Below are positions 44,702 through 55,100 of a stretch of 64,000 nucleotides of DNA, in pieces. This DNA is from CAVVSQ01 sp963848825 (GTDB taxonomy: Bacteria > Planctomycetota > Planctomycetia > Gemmatales > Gemmataceae): positions 1 to 64,000 of the forward strand of contig CAWKFA010000016.1 of the NCBI GenBank assembly GCA_963848825.1, written 5' to 3'. Each line of letters starts with the position of its first letter. Positions within the stretch are counted from its first letter, which is position 1. Both the position numbers and the translations under genes were made by a program. The notes under the pieces were generated by a model that was given only the letters and a program-made list of their open reading frames with translations, had not been told where the DNA came from and did no database searches.

Positions 44702-46195
44702 TTACTTTTCTTTCACGGAGAGCGTGAATGGACCGGCGCCGCCGAAGAATGTCGTGGCGACGATGCGATAGACGCCATCTTCCGGGCAGTTGAATCGAAT
44801 GCGGGCGTCGCGGTTATCGCCGCCATCGTCGTCGCTTGCCAGTTCGGTGCCAGCGGCATTTTCGAGCCGCAAGAACGAATCGAGTTTCTCACTCATCATG
44901 TCGATTTGATAAGACTTTCCTTGGGCCAGCTTGACCGCGTAGATCTTGCAGACGGACTTGCCTTGTTTGGCATCCGTCACATCGTCTGGCGTTAGTTTGG
45001 CCTCAAGCAGAAGGGCACCCTCCTTAAGGAGCAGTTCCGTGACTTTGGCGGCCGCCCCTGTCTTGACGCCCAACGTAAAGTCGCCGTGGCCGCCGCCAAA
45101 GGTCGTGGCCACCAGATTATAGGTGCCGTTTTCGGGACAGATAAAAATGATACGAGCGTTGTGGCCGCCGCCGCTGTCGTCGTCATGCGCCAGTTCTTTC
45201 CCCGCTGCATTCTCCAGCCGAAGGTAAGAATCGACGTCACTGCTTATCATGTCGATTTGGTAGGACTTGCCCTTTTCCAGGTTGATCTTGAAGACCTTCG
45301 CGGCCGCCTGCCGCCGTTTCGTGTCTTTGGGATCATCACTACTTAGCCGCGCCTCGATTTTCGCCATCCCGTCTTTCAGAGTCAGGTTGGCGGTTGTGGC
45401 CTTCGTTCCGGCTTGTCGGATCACCAGCTTGAAGTCGCCGGTCCCACCACCAAATGTGGTCGCGACAATTCGATAATTGCCGTCGGCCGGGCACTTGAAT
45501 TGAATGCGGGCGTCACGATCGTCACCGCTGTCATCATCCTTGGCCAACTCCTTGCCTTCGGCATTTTCTAGACGCAGATACGAATCGACATTCTTGCTCA
45601 TCATGTCGATCTGGTAGGATTGCCCGGCGGCGAACTTCGCGGTGTACGTCTTGCAAACAGAACGGACCTGTTTAGTATCGTTGGGATCCTCCTTGGTCAG
45701 GGTACCAACGATCTGGACGCCGCCATCTTTAAGCGTCAGCACAGTTACCTTGGCGGCCGACGATTGCTGGATCGTCAGGGTGAAATCGCCCGTCCCCCCG
45801 GCAAACGTAGTGGCGATGATGCGGTAGCTGCCGTCCTTGGGACACGCGAAAAGGATGCGTGCGTTGACGCCGTCGCCACCATCGTCATCCTTCGCCAGTT
45901 CCTTGCCGTCCGCGTCCTCGAGCCGCAAGAACGAATCGATTTGGTCGCTCATCATGTCGATTCGGTAGGTCTGCCCCTTCTTAAAATCAACCGCCAGCAC
46001 GCAGCACTGGTTTTTGCGTACTTTATCCCTGTCATCATCCGCCTTGAGGGTACTTTCGATCTTGGTCATTCCCTCTTTGAGCGTGATTTTTTCCGGTGTC
46101 TTGCCATCCTGGGCGCGGCAGGTGCCGCCGACCAGCAGCCCTAATGCGGCCGTAGCCGATAAAATGGTTGCGAAGCGCCAAAACCTTGGCATCAT
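44702..46195 (-). CDS. Secreted protein with four PPC-type repeats
   Basis: The ATG at 46195 has GGAGAT upstream; the N-terminus MMPRFWRFATILSATAALGL...GGTCRAQ is a signal peptide. Then four repeats of about 115 residues follow, each with the order KSYQIDMMS, DSYLRLENAEGKELA, DDDSGD and YRIVATTFGGGTGDFKLV. This is the pre-peptidase C-terminal (PPC) beta-sandwich pattern. 497 residues, frame intact. The protein ends with the fourth repeat (FTLSVKEK) and has no catalytic domain. Probably an extracellular binding protein. Confidence 0.82.
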   Translation of the reverse strand: MMPRFWRFATILSATAALGLLVGGTCRAQDGKTPEKITLKEGMTKIESTLKADDDRDKVRKNQCCVLAVDFKKGQTYRIDMMSDQIDSFLRLEDADGKELAKDDDGGDGVNARILFACPKDGSYRIIATTFAGGTGDFTLTIQQSSAAKVTVLTLKDGGVQIVGTLTKEDPNDTKQVRSVCKTYTAKFAAGQSYQIDMMSKNVDSYLRLENAEGKELAKDDDSGDDRDARIQFKCPADGNYRIVATTFGGGTGDFKLVIRQAGTKATTANLTLKDGMAKIEARLSSDDPKDTKRRQAAAKVFKINLEKGKSYQIDMISSDVDSYLRLENAAGKELAHDDDSGGGHNARIIFICPENGTYNLVATTFGGGHGDFTLGVKTGAAAKVTELLLKEGALLLEAKLTPDDVTDAKQGKSVCKIYAVKLAQGKSYQIDMMSEKLDSFLRLENAAGTELASDDDGGDNRDARIRFNCPEDGVYRIVATTFFGGAGPFTLSVKEK

Positions 46196-46285
46196 TTCAC
46201 GATCTCCTATTCCATGAATTGAGTTCCTGTAGCGATACGACTTGAATATCATAGCTGCAACGACGCCAAAACAAAGGACCTCGCC

Positions 46286-48316
46286 ATGCCGCGCTTTTTC
46301 TCCGCCGTGTTCGATGCCCTCCTGGGTCTTACCGTTGGTCTCACGGCACAGGGTGTGGAAGCGCCGCTCCAGGTTGACGTGGCTGTTTATGGTGGTTCGG
46401 CCGGGGGCGTAATCGCGGCCGTGGCGGCTGCGCGGGAAGGCAAGACTGTCATCCTCATCGAACCTGGACAGCATGTCGGTGGCATGGTGTCCGGCGGGCT
46501 GGGCGCCACGGATGTTGGCAACCGTTTGGCCATCGGCGGCTACGCCCGTGAGTTTTTCGACCGGGTGCGTGACTACTACAAGGCCAAATATGGTGCCGGC
46601 TCGGTGCAGTTCAAGGATTGTGCCGACGGTTTTCGCTTCGAGCCGCATGTCGCGGAACATGTCTTTCGCGCCATGCTCGCTGAGCACAACATACAGGTCG
46701 CGCACGGAGCTCGCCTGGACAAGGTCACGCTGGAAGGCCGCAAGATTACCTCCATTACGTATGATAAAGCGTCGATCGCCGCCAAAGTCTACATCGACGC
46801 CAGCTATGAAGGCGACCTCATGGCGAAGGCGAAAGTGACCTACACCCTCGGGCGGGAGAGTCGCGCCGACTTCAACGAATCGATCGCCGGTGTCCAGAAG
46901 CATAGTGCGGCGCACCAGTGGCCTGTAAAGGTTTCGCCGTTTTTTGGCGATAAAGCCCTGCTACCCCTGGTGCAAACCGGCCAGGCGGCCCCGCCCGGTG
47001 ACGGTGACAAAAAGATCCAGGCTTATAACTTTCGCATGTGCATGACCCAGCGGCCCGACCAAAAGATCGATTGGCCCAGGCCAGTCGGCTATGACGCCAG
47101 GCGTTATGAACTGCTGGCCAGGTACATTGAGAAAAAGCCGGACCTCCAGGTCGGCCAACTGATGAACCCCGTCAAGTTGCCCAACGGCATGACCGACACG
47201 AACAACAACGGGGCTTTTTCCACCGACCATATCGGCGCCAACTGGGACTATCCAGAGGCGACTTACCCGGTGCGTGACAAAATCTGGCAAGACCACATCG
47301 ACTATCAGATGGGCTTTTGTTACTTCCTCGCCCACGATCCACGGGTGCCGCGAAAGCTACAGCAGGAAATCAATTCCTGGGGCCTCGCCAGGAACGAATT
47401 CACCGACACAAACCGCTGGCCCCATCAGCTCTACGTGCGCGAAAGTCGTCGCCTGCGCGGCCTTTACTTCATGACCCAGAGCGACATCATGGAACACCGG
47501 ACCAAGGAGGATTCGATTGGCCTGGGCTCCTATAACACCGACTCGCACCATGTCCAGCGCATCGTGGGGCCGGACGGCTTCGTGCTCAATGAGGGTGATT
47601 TCCAGGTGGGTGTGCAACCCTACGCGATTCCCTACCGCAGCCTGGTCCCGAAACGGGAGGAATGCGCCAATCTTCTTGTCCCGGTCTGCATGTCCGCCTC
47701 GCACGTGGCCTACGGGACGATACGAATGGAACCGGTCTACATGATCATGGGCCAGGCGTCGGGCGTTGCGGCGGCACTGGCATTGAAAGCCAATGTCGAC
47801 GTCCAAAGCATTTCGGTTGAGATGCTAAAGGCCAGGCTTGGGGCCCAAAAAGCGGTGTTATCACCCGAACTCATCTCGAAAGCAACGACGACTGGACGCG
47901 CCGTGAGCACGATGGCCGGCGTTGTCGTTGACGACCAACAGGCAAAAACCACTGGCAGCTGGGTCTTTTCCGCCGCCACGCCTGGTTTCGTGGGCGGCGG
48001 CTATCTGCACGACAACAACGAGGGGCGCGGCATGAGGAGCGCTCGCTTCACGCCCCAACTTCCCCAGGCCGGGGTGTACGACGTGCGCATTCACTTCCCC
48101 GCCCATCCCAATCGGGCTTCCAACGTGCTGGTCGTCGTCCATTCAGTCGCCGGCGAGAAAACGCTGCGCCTGAACCAGAAATTGACGGCAAACGAGGGTT
48201 ATTCCCTGGGAAAGTTTCAGTTCTCGGCGGGCGCTGAAGGCTGGGTGGAGGTGCGCAATAACAACGCGGACGGCTATGTTATCGCCGATGCGGTGCAGTG
48301 GATCCTGCAAAAGTGA
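46286..48316 (+). CDS. Secreted FAD-dependent oxidoreductase with C-terminal xanthan-lyase-like domain
   Basis: 676 residues. N-terminal signal-like segment (FDALLGLTVGLTAQG), then the FAD-binding Rossmann motif VDVAVYGGSAGGVIAAVAAA, EGKTVILIEPGQHVGGMVSG and later MGQASGVAAALAL. The C-terminal 120 residues (GSWVFSAATPGFVGGGYLHD, GVYDVRIHFPAHP) resemble the golvesin/xanthan lyase CBM-like domain. This architecture is common in planctomycete secreted oxidoreductases, substrate unknown. Frame intact. Divergent from the PPC gene, with 90 bases between them. Confidence 0.8.
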   Translation: MPRFFSAVFDALLGLTVGLTAQGVEAPLQVDVAVYGGSAGGVIAAVAAAREGKTVILIEPGQHVGGMVSGGLGATDVGNRLAIGGYAREFFDRVRDYYKAKYGAGSVQFKDCADGFRFEPHVAEHVFRAMLAEHNIQVAHGARLDKVTLEGRKITSITYDKASIAAKVYIDASYEGDLMAKAKVTYTLGRESRADFNESIAGVQKHSAAHQWPVKVSPFFGDKALLPLVQTGQAAPPGDGDKKIQAYNFRMCMTQRPDQKIDWPRPVGYDARRYELLARYIEKKPDLQVGQLMNPVKLPNGMTDTNNNGAFSTDHIGANWDYPEATYPVRDKIWQDHIDYQMGFCYFLAHDPRVPRKLQQEINSWGLARNEFTDTNRWPHQLYVRESRRLRGLYFMTQSDIMEHRTKEDSIGLGSYNTDSHHVQRIVGPDGFVLNEGDFQVGVQPYAIPYRSLVPKREECANLLVPVCMSASHVAYGTIRMEPVYMIMGQASGVAAALALKANVDVQSISVEMLKARLGAQKAVLSPELISKATTTGRAVSTMAGVVVDDQQAKTTGSWVFSAATPGFVGGGYLHDNNEGRGMRSARFTPQLPQAGVYDVRIHFPAHPNRASNVLVVVHSVAGEKTLRLNQKLTANEGYSLGKFQFSAGAEGWVEVRNNNADGYVIADAVQWILQK

Positions 48317-48442
48317 ACAAACCGTTGGGAGCGTCCTGGGGATCGCCGAAGGAACTCGCCGCGCGTGATTTCTCCAATCAATTCTTCATTTTTGGGCGAT
48401 AGAATAGCGGGGGAACCTTAACCCTGCGCAAGGAAGAGAAAA

Positions 48443-48913
48443 ATGCCAACCTACATGACACCCAGCAAGAGTAAAAACGTTCGCCGCCTTTGGCTATTGG
48501 CTTACGTGGGAATTGCCTGCGCCTTGCTTTCGGTAGTTTTTGTTTTCGCGTCACAATGGTTAGGAAACGATTATTTGATACCCACGGCACGCCTCAAAAT
48601 TCGGGAAATTGCTCAGGCTTGCAACCAATATCAGCTCGACCACGACGGCCAGGTGCCGAAAACCCTGGATCTCCTGTTGAACCAGGACGATCAGGGCAAG
48701 GGGCCTTACCTGAGGAAAGAAAACACCTTTGATCCCTGGGGCAACACCTTTTTCTACGATCCCACGGGCAACGTCGCCAAACGCAAGGCGGTTGTCGTTG
48801 CTATCCCCGACATCTATTGCCGGACACCGGACGGCCGAACCATCGGCAACTGGAAAGAAGGCGGCCCCTCCGCGAGCGCTCCGTCTGTAAATGGCAAGGG
48901 TGGTCGCGGGTAA
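48443..48913 (+). CDS. GspG-like pseudopilin-type protein
   Basis: 156 residues. One N-terminal membrane segment (LWLLAYVGIACALLSVVFVF) followed by a C-terminal domain like type II secretion protein GspG: ARLKIREIAQACNQYQLDHD, GQVPKTLDLLLNQDDQGKGP, then FDPWGNTFFYDP. There is no prepilin peptidase motif (GFTLIE) at the start, so it would not be processed as a pilin. Single gene; a terminator follows at 48957. Confidence 0.7.
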   Translation: MPTYMTPSKSKNVRRLWLLAYVGIACALLSVVFVFASQWLGNDYLIPTARLKIREIAQACNQYQLDHDGQVPKTLDLLLNQDDQGKGPYLRKENTFDPWGNTFFYDPTGNVAKRKAVVVAIPDIYCRTPDGRTIGNWKEGGPSASAPSVNGKGGRG

Positions 48914-48956
48914 TCCCCTCTGGCGTTCAACGCCTTGTCATGAGCCGTAAACGAAG

Positions 48957-48982
48957 AGGGACCAGAGAAATCTCTGGTCCCT
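48957..48982. terminator. Bidirectional terminator between convergent genes
   Basis: AGGGACCAGAGA, AA, and its perfect reverse complement, flanked by A- and T-rich bases. Serves the genes ending at 48913 (+) and 49019 (-). Confidence 0.75.
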
Positions 48983-49018
48983 TTCATCTTTGTATAGCCT
49001 GAGTGTCAAGGCACTGAA

Positions 49019-49402
49019 CTAGTTGTCCTGCTTCTTCTTGCCCTTGCCGCCGAAGCCGCCGCCCACAATGATCGCCGTGATGTTCTTGTTGTCGGCGTCA
49101 GTGGAAATGGTCGCGAATTGGCCCTTTTCGCCGATCTTGGTGAAGGTATCGCTCTTCAAGCCGCCTTCAATGGGATCGCCAGCTTGCATCTTCTTGGTGT
49201 CCATGTCGAACTTGCCCTTGGTGATTTTGGCATCCGCCTTCACCGGCAACGTCGTCTCTTCGCCCTTTTCACCCTTTTTGAACTTGGTGAAGGTCACCTT
49301 ATTGCCGTCGACCTTCGAAATGATGGCGCCGAAGTCCTCGGCCACGGCCACACTCAACCCCAGCACCACGATCACCGCTGCGCACACGAATTTTCGCAAC
49401 AT
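49019..49402 (-). CDS. Small secreted planctomycete protein
   Basis: 127 residues from the ATG at 49402, with AGGAG upstream. Signal peptide MLRKFVCAAVIVVLGLSVAV; mature part rich in Lys, Asp and Thr (SKVDGNKVTFTKFKKGEKGE) ending in GGGFGGKGKKK. I know this type from planctomycete genomes but not its function. The reading frame is open upstream to 49645 without family match. Confidence 0.6.
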   Translation of the reverse strand: MLRKFVCAAVIVVLGLSVAVAEDFGAIISKVDGNKVTFTKFKKGEKGEETTLPVKADAKITKGKFDMDTKKMQAGDPIEGGLKSDTFTKIGEKGQFATISTDADNKNITAIIVGGGFGGKGKKKQDN

Positions 49403-49761
49403 GGTTGCTCCTAGAAAAGCCTGAATCAGTTTGTCGTGCCGGCCCTTTACCGGCACGGTTGACTCCACAATGACACCCTGAGAGATTATGCGGCGGCGGC
49501 GGCCGAGGCAACTTAAAAATCGCAGCTTAATTGACTTTTCAGCGTTATTTCGCACCCCTCGCGAAATGCTAGCCGCCAGCCAGCCGGTACCGAGGTGTGG
49601 GGTTCTGGCGGCCACGATGCCGAGAACATGGAGAGTTTTGCGCAATTTATACGTAGACGTAATTCAAATCTTTCACGAATTACCAAACCGGTGGCGCCGC
49701 GTTAGTATTTCATCAAGCCGGGGCGCCGCGCCGGTCGAGCGTGAATTCAAGGTCATCCTCC

Positions 49762-51658
49762 ATGCCAGCCGCCCCGAATGCATTAGCTCTGGCAACACAA
49801 AACCTCGCCGCGGGCAACCCGGCAGGCGCGGAACACCATGCTCGTCTGGCTCTTCAAGCCGAGCCCCATCAGGTCGCGGGGCAAACAATTCTGGGCATCG
49901 CGCTGGACAGGCAAGGAAAGCGTCGCGACGCCGTGGTCTGTTTCCGCCGCGCGGTGCAACTTCTGCCTCATATGGCCGAAACGCACTACAACCTCGGTAA
50001 CTGTCTGAAAAACGACGGCCAAGCCGCCGAAGCGGTTCGCAGTTATCAACAAGCCCTACGCCTTAAGCCCAATCATATTCAGGCCTTGAACAACCTCGGC
50101 ATTGTTCATAAGGATCAGGGAGAGTTTGATCAGGCGATCGTTTATTATCGCCAGGCCCTGGCGCTCGACGCTAATTTCGCGAACACACACAACAATCTGG
50201 GCGATGCCCTCAACAAGCTAGGACGACGCCCCGAAGCGATCCACGCCTTCCAAGCCGCTTTGCTGCTGGAACCAGGCAGGGCGGATTTCGTTTATAACCT
50301 CGCGGTCTGTCTTCATGAACACGGCGAACTGGACCAGGCCGTTAGCCAATACCGGCGAGCCCTCCGGTTGAAGCCAGACATGGCAGATGCTCTGAATAAT
50401 CTCGGCAAGGCCTTCAAGGAACAGGGTTTGCTTGAGGAGGCCATCGCGCAGTTTCGCCATACTTTGCGTCTCGAGCCTCTTCATGCCTTTGCCCTTTACA
50501 ACTTGAGCGAGCTGGCCGGCACGGGCCATTATCGCTTTCCGCCGGAACAAATCGCCAGCCTCAAGTCCTGTGTGGCGGCCGGCCATGGGTCGCCGGCCGA
50601 ACGAAGCCTCTTTAGTTTTACGCTGGCGACCGTTCTTCAGCGTGCCGGCGCGAATGACGAGGCCTTCGCACATTACCGGACAGCCAACGACCTAAGACGC
50701 TCCCTTCTGCAGGAACGCAAGCAGGCGTTTGACGCGGAAAAACACGAAGCACTTGCCAGGCGCATCACGCACACGTTTGACCGGTCCTATTTCCAGCAGA
50801 CCGCTGGCTGGGGCCTGGACACGGAATCACCGGTTTTCATCGTCGGCATGCCCCGTTCGGGCAGCACGCTGGTCGAACAGATCCTTGCCAGCCATCCTCA
50901 GGTTTTCGGGGCCGGCGAATGTGGTCATATCTCACGGCTCATCACGGAGCTGGCAAGCCAGTCGCGAACGGAACTCCATGAACGGGCGACGCTGCCGGAT
51001 CGACAGCAGGCGCAAGCGCTGGCCCATGAATATCACCAGGTGATGGCCCGACTGGGCAAGGGGGCGAGCGTCGTAACGGATAAAACCCTCGACAATTTCC
51101 TGCATTTGGGCGTGATCGCCACGTTGTTTCCGCGCGGCACGTATCATCCATTGCCAGCGCGAACCACTCGACGCCTGCCTGTCCTGTTACTTCCAAAATT
51201 TCCAGGACCAGAGTTTTTCCTGGTCACTCCAGGACATTGGGGTGTATTACAAGGCCTATGAAAGACTTATGGCTCACTGGTCGGCTGTCCTGCCCTTGCC
51301 AATTCACGAAGTCCGCTACGAAGAACTGATTCACGATCAGGAAGGGGTCACGAGGCGCTTGCTGGCGTTCCTCGGATTGAGCTGGGACAGCCATTGTTTG
51401 ACCTTTTTCAACACACGGCGGACCGTGCGCACGGCCAGCGCAGTGCAGGTTCGCAAGCCCGTTTCTCCTTACGCGATTGGTCGTTGGCGGCACTATCGGG
51501 CTCACCTTGGACCCCTTCTGGAGGCCCTCGGTATCCCCGCTTCCGCGGACCGTGGCATAGCCGCTGAGTCCCGACGAAGCCTCGGCTTACCGGCCGGCAA
51601 CCTGGCACCCCACGGAGAAGGTGCCGGGCACTCCTCGCCGGGGAATGTCCGATTCTAG
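49762..51658 (+). CDS. TPR-repeat sulfotransferase, one frameshift
   Basis: About seven TPR units fill residues 10-250 (HYNLGNCLKNDGQAAEAVRS, ALNNLGIVHKDQGEFDQAIV, THNNLGDALNKLGRRPEAIH). From about residue 360 a sulfotransferase domain begins with the PAPS 5' phosphosulfate loop FIVGMPRSGSTLVEQILASH, then VVTDKTLDNFLHLGVIATLF. After a shift near 51140 it continues YYKAYERLMAHW and VRYEELIHDQEGVTRRLLAF. A typical protein of planctomycete surface-modification clusters; the acceptor is unknown. Start ATG 49762 is preferred over GTG 49741. About 630 residues. Confidence 0.8.
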
Positions 51659-52152
51659 GTATTAGTTCTTTTTCCATCCTACCTGCCCTCACGTATCGAG
51701 CAAATCAAGGCGTGCGGTTATTCATTCGACGCCCAAATGAATATCCGTAATGCCAGGCCAGCAAGGCAAAGCGCCGAGTCAACTGTTTCCAAACTACTTA
51801 GCTGACCGCGCCAGTTCTCGGCCTTAAGTCGAATGATCGCCCGACCTTAATTGCGGTCGTCGTGATTGACAATTGCACGCTGGCACACGACTTGGGTGCC
51901 GACAGTTTCAGGCTGCCAAGACATTTTTGTCGATTGCAAGCTTTCTCGCCAAATTCGCGATTATTTTCTTGCGTGCAGGTTCGGTTAACGGTATTTTAAC
52001 ACTTTAAACATGCGGGGAATAAACCGTAGCGGCCTTCCATATTCCAAGAAATCGTCGGCACTGAAGCCCATCCGACTTCCTGTTCCGGTTTCCTTCTCTC
52101 AAAACAGTTGATTTTTTGACCAAAAATCGCCAAGCACCGGGGAGACTCCATC
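51659..52152. other. Intergenic stretch upstream of the giant surface protein
   Basis: No gene seen on either strand. It is AT-richer toward the right end; a TTGACA lies near 51869 but no good -10 goes with it. GGGGAGA just before 52153 is the ribosome binding site of the next gene. Confidence 0.6.
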
Positions 52153-55100
52153 ATGATGTTCGCCAAGCTGTTTCGTTTCGCGAGGTTGATCCAGAACCAC
52201 AAGCACGCCACGATCTACAATGCGCGGAAGGGCCGGAGGAATCGGCTCCCCCAACTTGAAATCTTGGAAGATCGCACGGTCCCCACGGGTTTGGTCGTAA
52301 CCGACCTGACTTCCGGCCTGACAGCCCTCAATCTGGCCTCAAATATAATGGGGCCTGGCATCGCGGTGACCAACGTGCAGTTGACCGCGGCCCCCGGCAC
52401 CCCTGCCAATGATGTCAAATTTGGCAACAGTTCTTCCGCCGGTGCTTTTTCAGGCGGTCTGGGGATTCTTGGCTTCGACAGCGGCATCATTTTGAGCACA
52501 GGCGGCGTGCAAAACGTCGTTGGTCCGAACGTCAGCGACTCCATTTCGCAAACCAATAACACCGCCGGCGATCCACCCCTATCTACTTTGATCGGCGGCG
52601 CTACCAACGACGCGACCATTCTGCAATTTGATTTCGTTCCTCAGAAAAACACCCTGTCCTTTAATTACGTCTTTGCCTCCGACGAATACAACGAATTCTC
52701 GAACACCCAGTATAATGACGTATTCGGCGCGTTTCTGAGCGACGTGACAACCTCGCAAACTCCGTTCAATATCGCGGTCCTGCCCGCCAGCACCACCCCT
52801 GTGTCCGTCAACACCGTCAACGGCACGACCAACGCCCAGTTTTTCATCGATAATGACATCACCGCCGGTGCGCCCATTAATACCGAGATGAACGGGCTCA
52901 CGAAGGTACTGTCTGCTTCGTCGGCGGTCGTGCCCGGCCACACCTACCATGTCCGGCTGACCATTGCCGATGCCACCGATGGCATGATGGATTCGAATGT
53001 CTTTATTCAGGCGAGCAGTTTCACGACCTATCCGGCGCCCATGGTGACGACCTCACAGGCCACCGTCACCTACGGCACCCCCGTGACCTTCACCGCAACC
53101 GAAACCACAGCGGGTACGCTGGCCACGGATACCGTGAGCTTTTACGACGGCACGACATTCCTGGGAACCGGAATTCTGGCATCGAACAACGGCAACACAG
53201 CCACCTGGACCTACACCACGACCGCCACGCAGTTGCAGGCCGGCAATGCACAATCGATTGAGGCGATTTACACGCCCACGGGTAGCACGCCGGGGGTCAT
53301 GGGCAATCTCGTGGGCGGCGAGACCGTGTTGCCGCATGCCCTCACGATCACGGCGACCACGAATACCAAGGCCTATGATTCCACCACCAGCGCCGCGGCC
53401 TTCCCGGCCGTCGTCGGCCTGCAAGGCAGCGACACGGTAACGGGTCTGAGCGAGACCTATAACAATCCCAGCGCCGGCACCGGCAAAACCCTGAGCGTCA
53501 GCAACGGGTACACAGTCAACGACGGCAACAGTGGCAACAATTACGTCCTGTCAGTCAATTCGACAACCGGCACGATCACCAAAGCGGCGCTCACGATCAC
53601 GGCCGCGACCAACACGAAGACTTATGACGCGACGACCACCGCAGCCGCCACGCCCTCGGTTGCGGGGTTAGTCGGCGCCGATACGGTACTAAACCTCGCC
53701 GAGGTCTACGCGAATCGCAATGCCGGTACCGGCAAAACCTTGTCCGTCAGCGCTTACACCGTCAATGACGGCAATGCCGGCAACAATTACGCCGTCACCA
53801 CGGTCGCCAACACCACCGGCGTCATCAACAAGGCGGCCCTTACCGTCACCGCGACCACCAACACCAAAACTTACGACTCCACGACCAGCTCCACGGCCAC
53901 GCCAACCGTCGCTGGTCTTCAAGGCAGCGACACCGTCACGGGCCTGGCCGAAGTCTTTAGCAGCCGCAACGCCAGCAGCCCGGGCAAAACGCTGCTGAGC
54001 GTCAGTGCCTACACGGTCAACGACGGCAACGGCGGCAACAACTACGCTGTAACGACGGTGACCAACCTGACCGGCATGATCAACAAAGCGGCGCTGACGA
54101 TTACCGCGCTGACCAACACGAAACTTTATGACGGCAGCACGAGCGCAGCGGCCATACCGACGGTCGCGGGGCTAATTGGCAACGATACCGTGACGGGTTT
54201 GGCCGAAGCTTACAGCGATAAAAATGCCGGCGCCAGCAAGACTCTTTCGGTCAGCGCTTATACCGTCAACGACGGCTTCCGCGGCTTCAATTATGCGGTG
54301 ACAACAGTCAATAATACGACAGGCGTCATCAACAAGGCAACATTGACGATCACGGCGACGACCAACACCAAAACCTATGATTCGACGACGACCGCCGCGG
54401 CCCTGCCCACGGTGGCCGGCTTGCAAGGAACCGACACGGTAACGGGCCTGGCGGAAGTTTATGCCAACAAGAACGCCGGCACCGGCAAAACCCTGTCCGT
54501 CAGCACTTACACGGTGAACGACGGCAACGGCGGTAATAACTATACGGTCACGACCGTGACGGATACTACCGGCGTCATCAACAAGGCGTCCCTGACCATC
54601 ACCGCAACCACCAACACCAAGACCTACGATTCCACGACGACGGCCGCTGCCCTGCCCACGGTCTCAGGCCTTATCGGCGCCGATAGCGCGACGGGCCTCG
54701 CCGAAGTCTACAGCGACCGCAATGCCGGCTCGAGCAAGACGCTGAGCGTGAGTGCTTACACCATCAACGACGGCAATGGCGGCAACAACTACGCGGTAAC
54801 GACCGTGACGAACACTACTGGCCTCATCAACAGGGCCTCCCTCACGATCACGGCGACCACGAACACCAAGACCTATGACTCCACGACGACGGCCGCGGCC
54901 CTGCCCACGGTTACCGGGATCATTGGCAACGATTCCGTGACAGGCCTGGCGGAAGTCTACACCAGCGCCAGTGCCGGCACGGGCAAAACGCTGAGCGTCA
55001 GCGCTTACACGGTCAATGACGGCAACAGCGGCAACAACTACACCGTCACCACCGTGGCCAATACCACCGGCGTCATCAACAAGGCGTCGCTCACGATCAC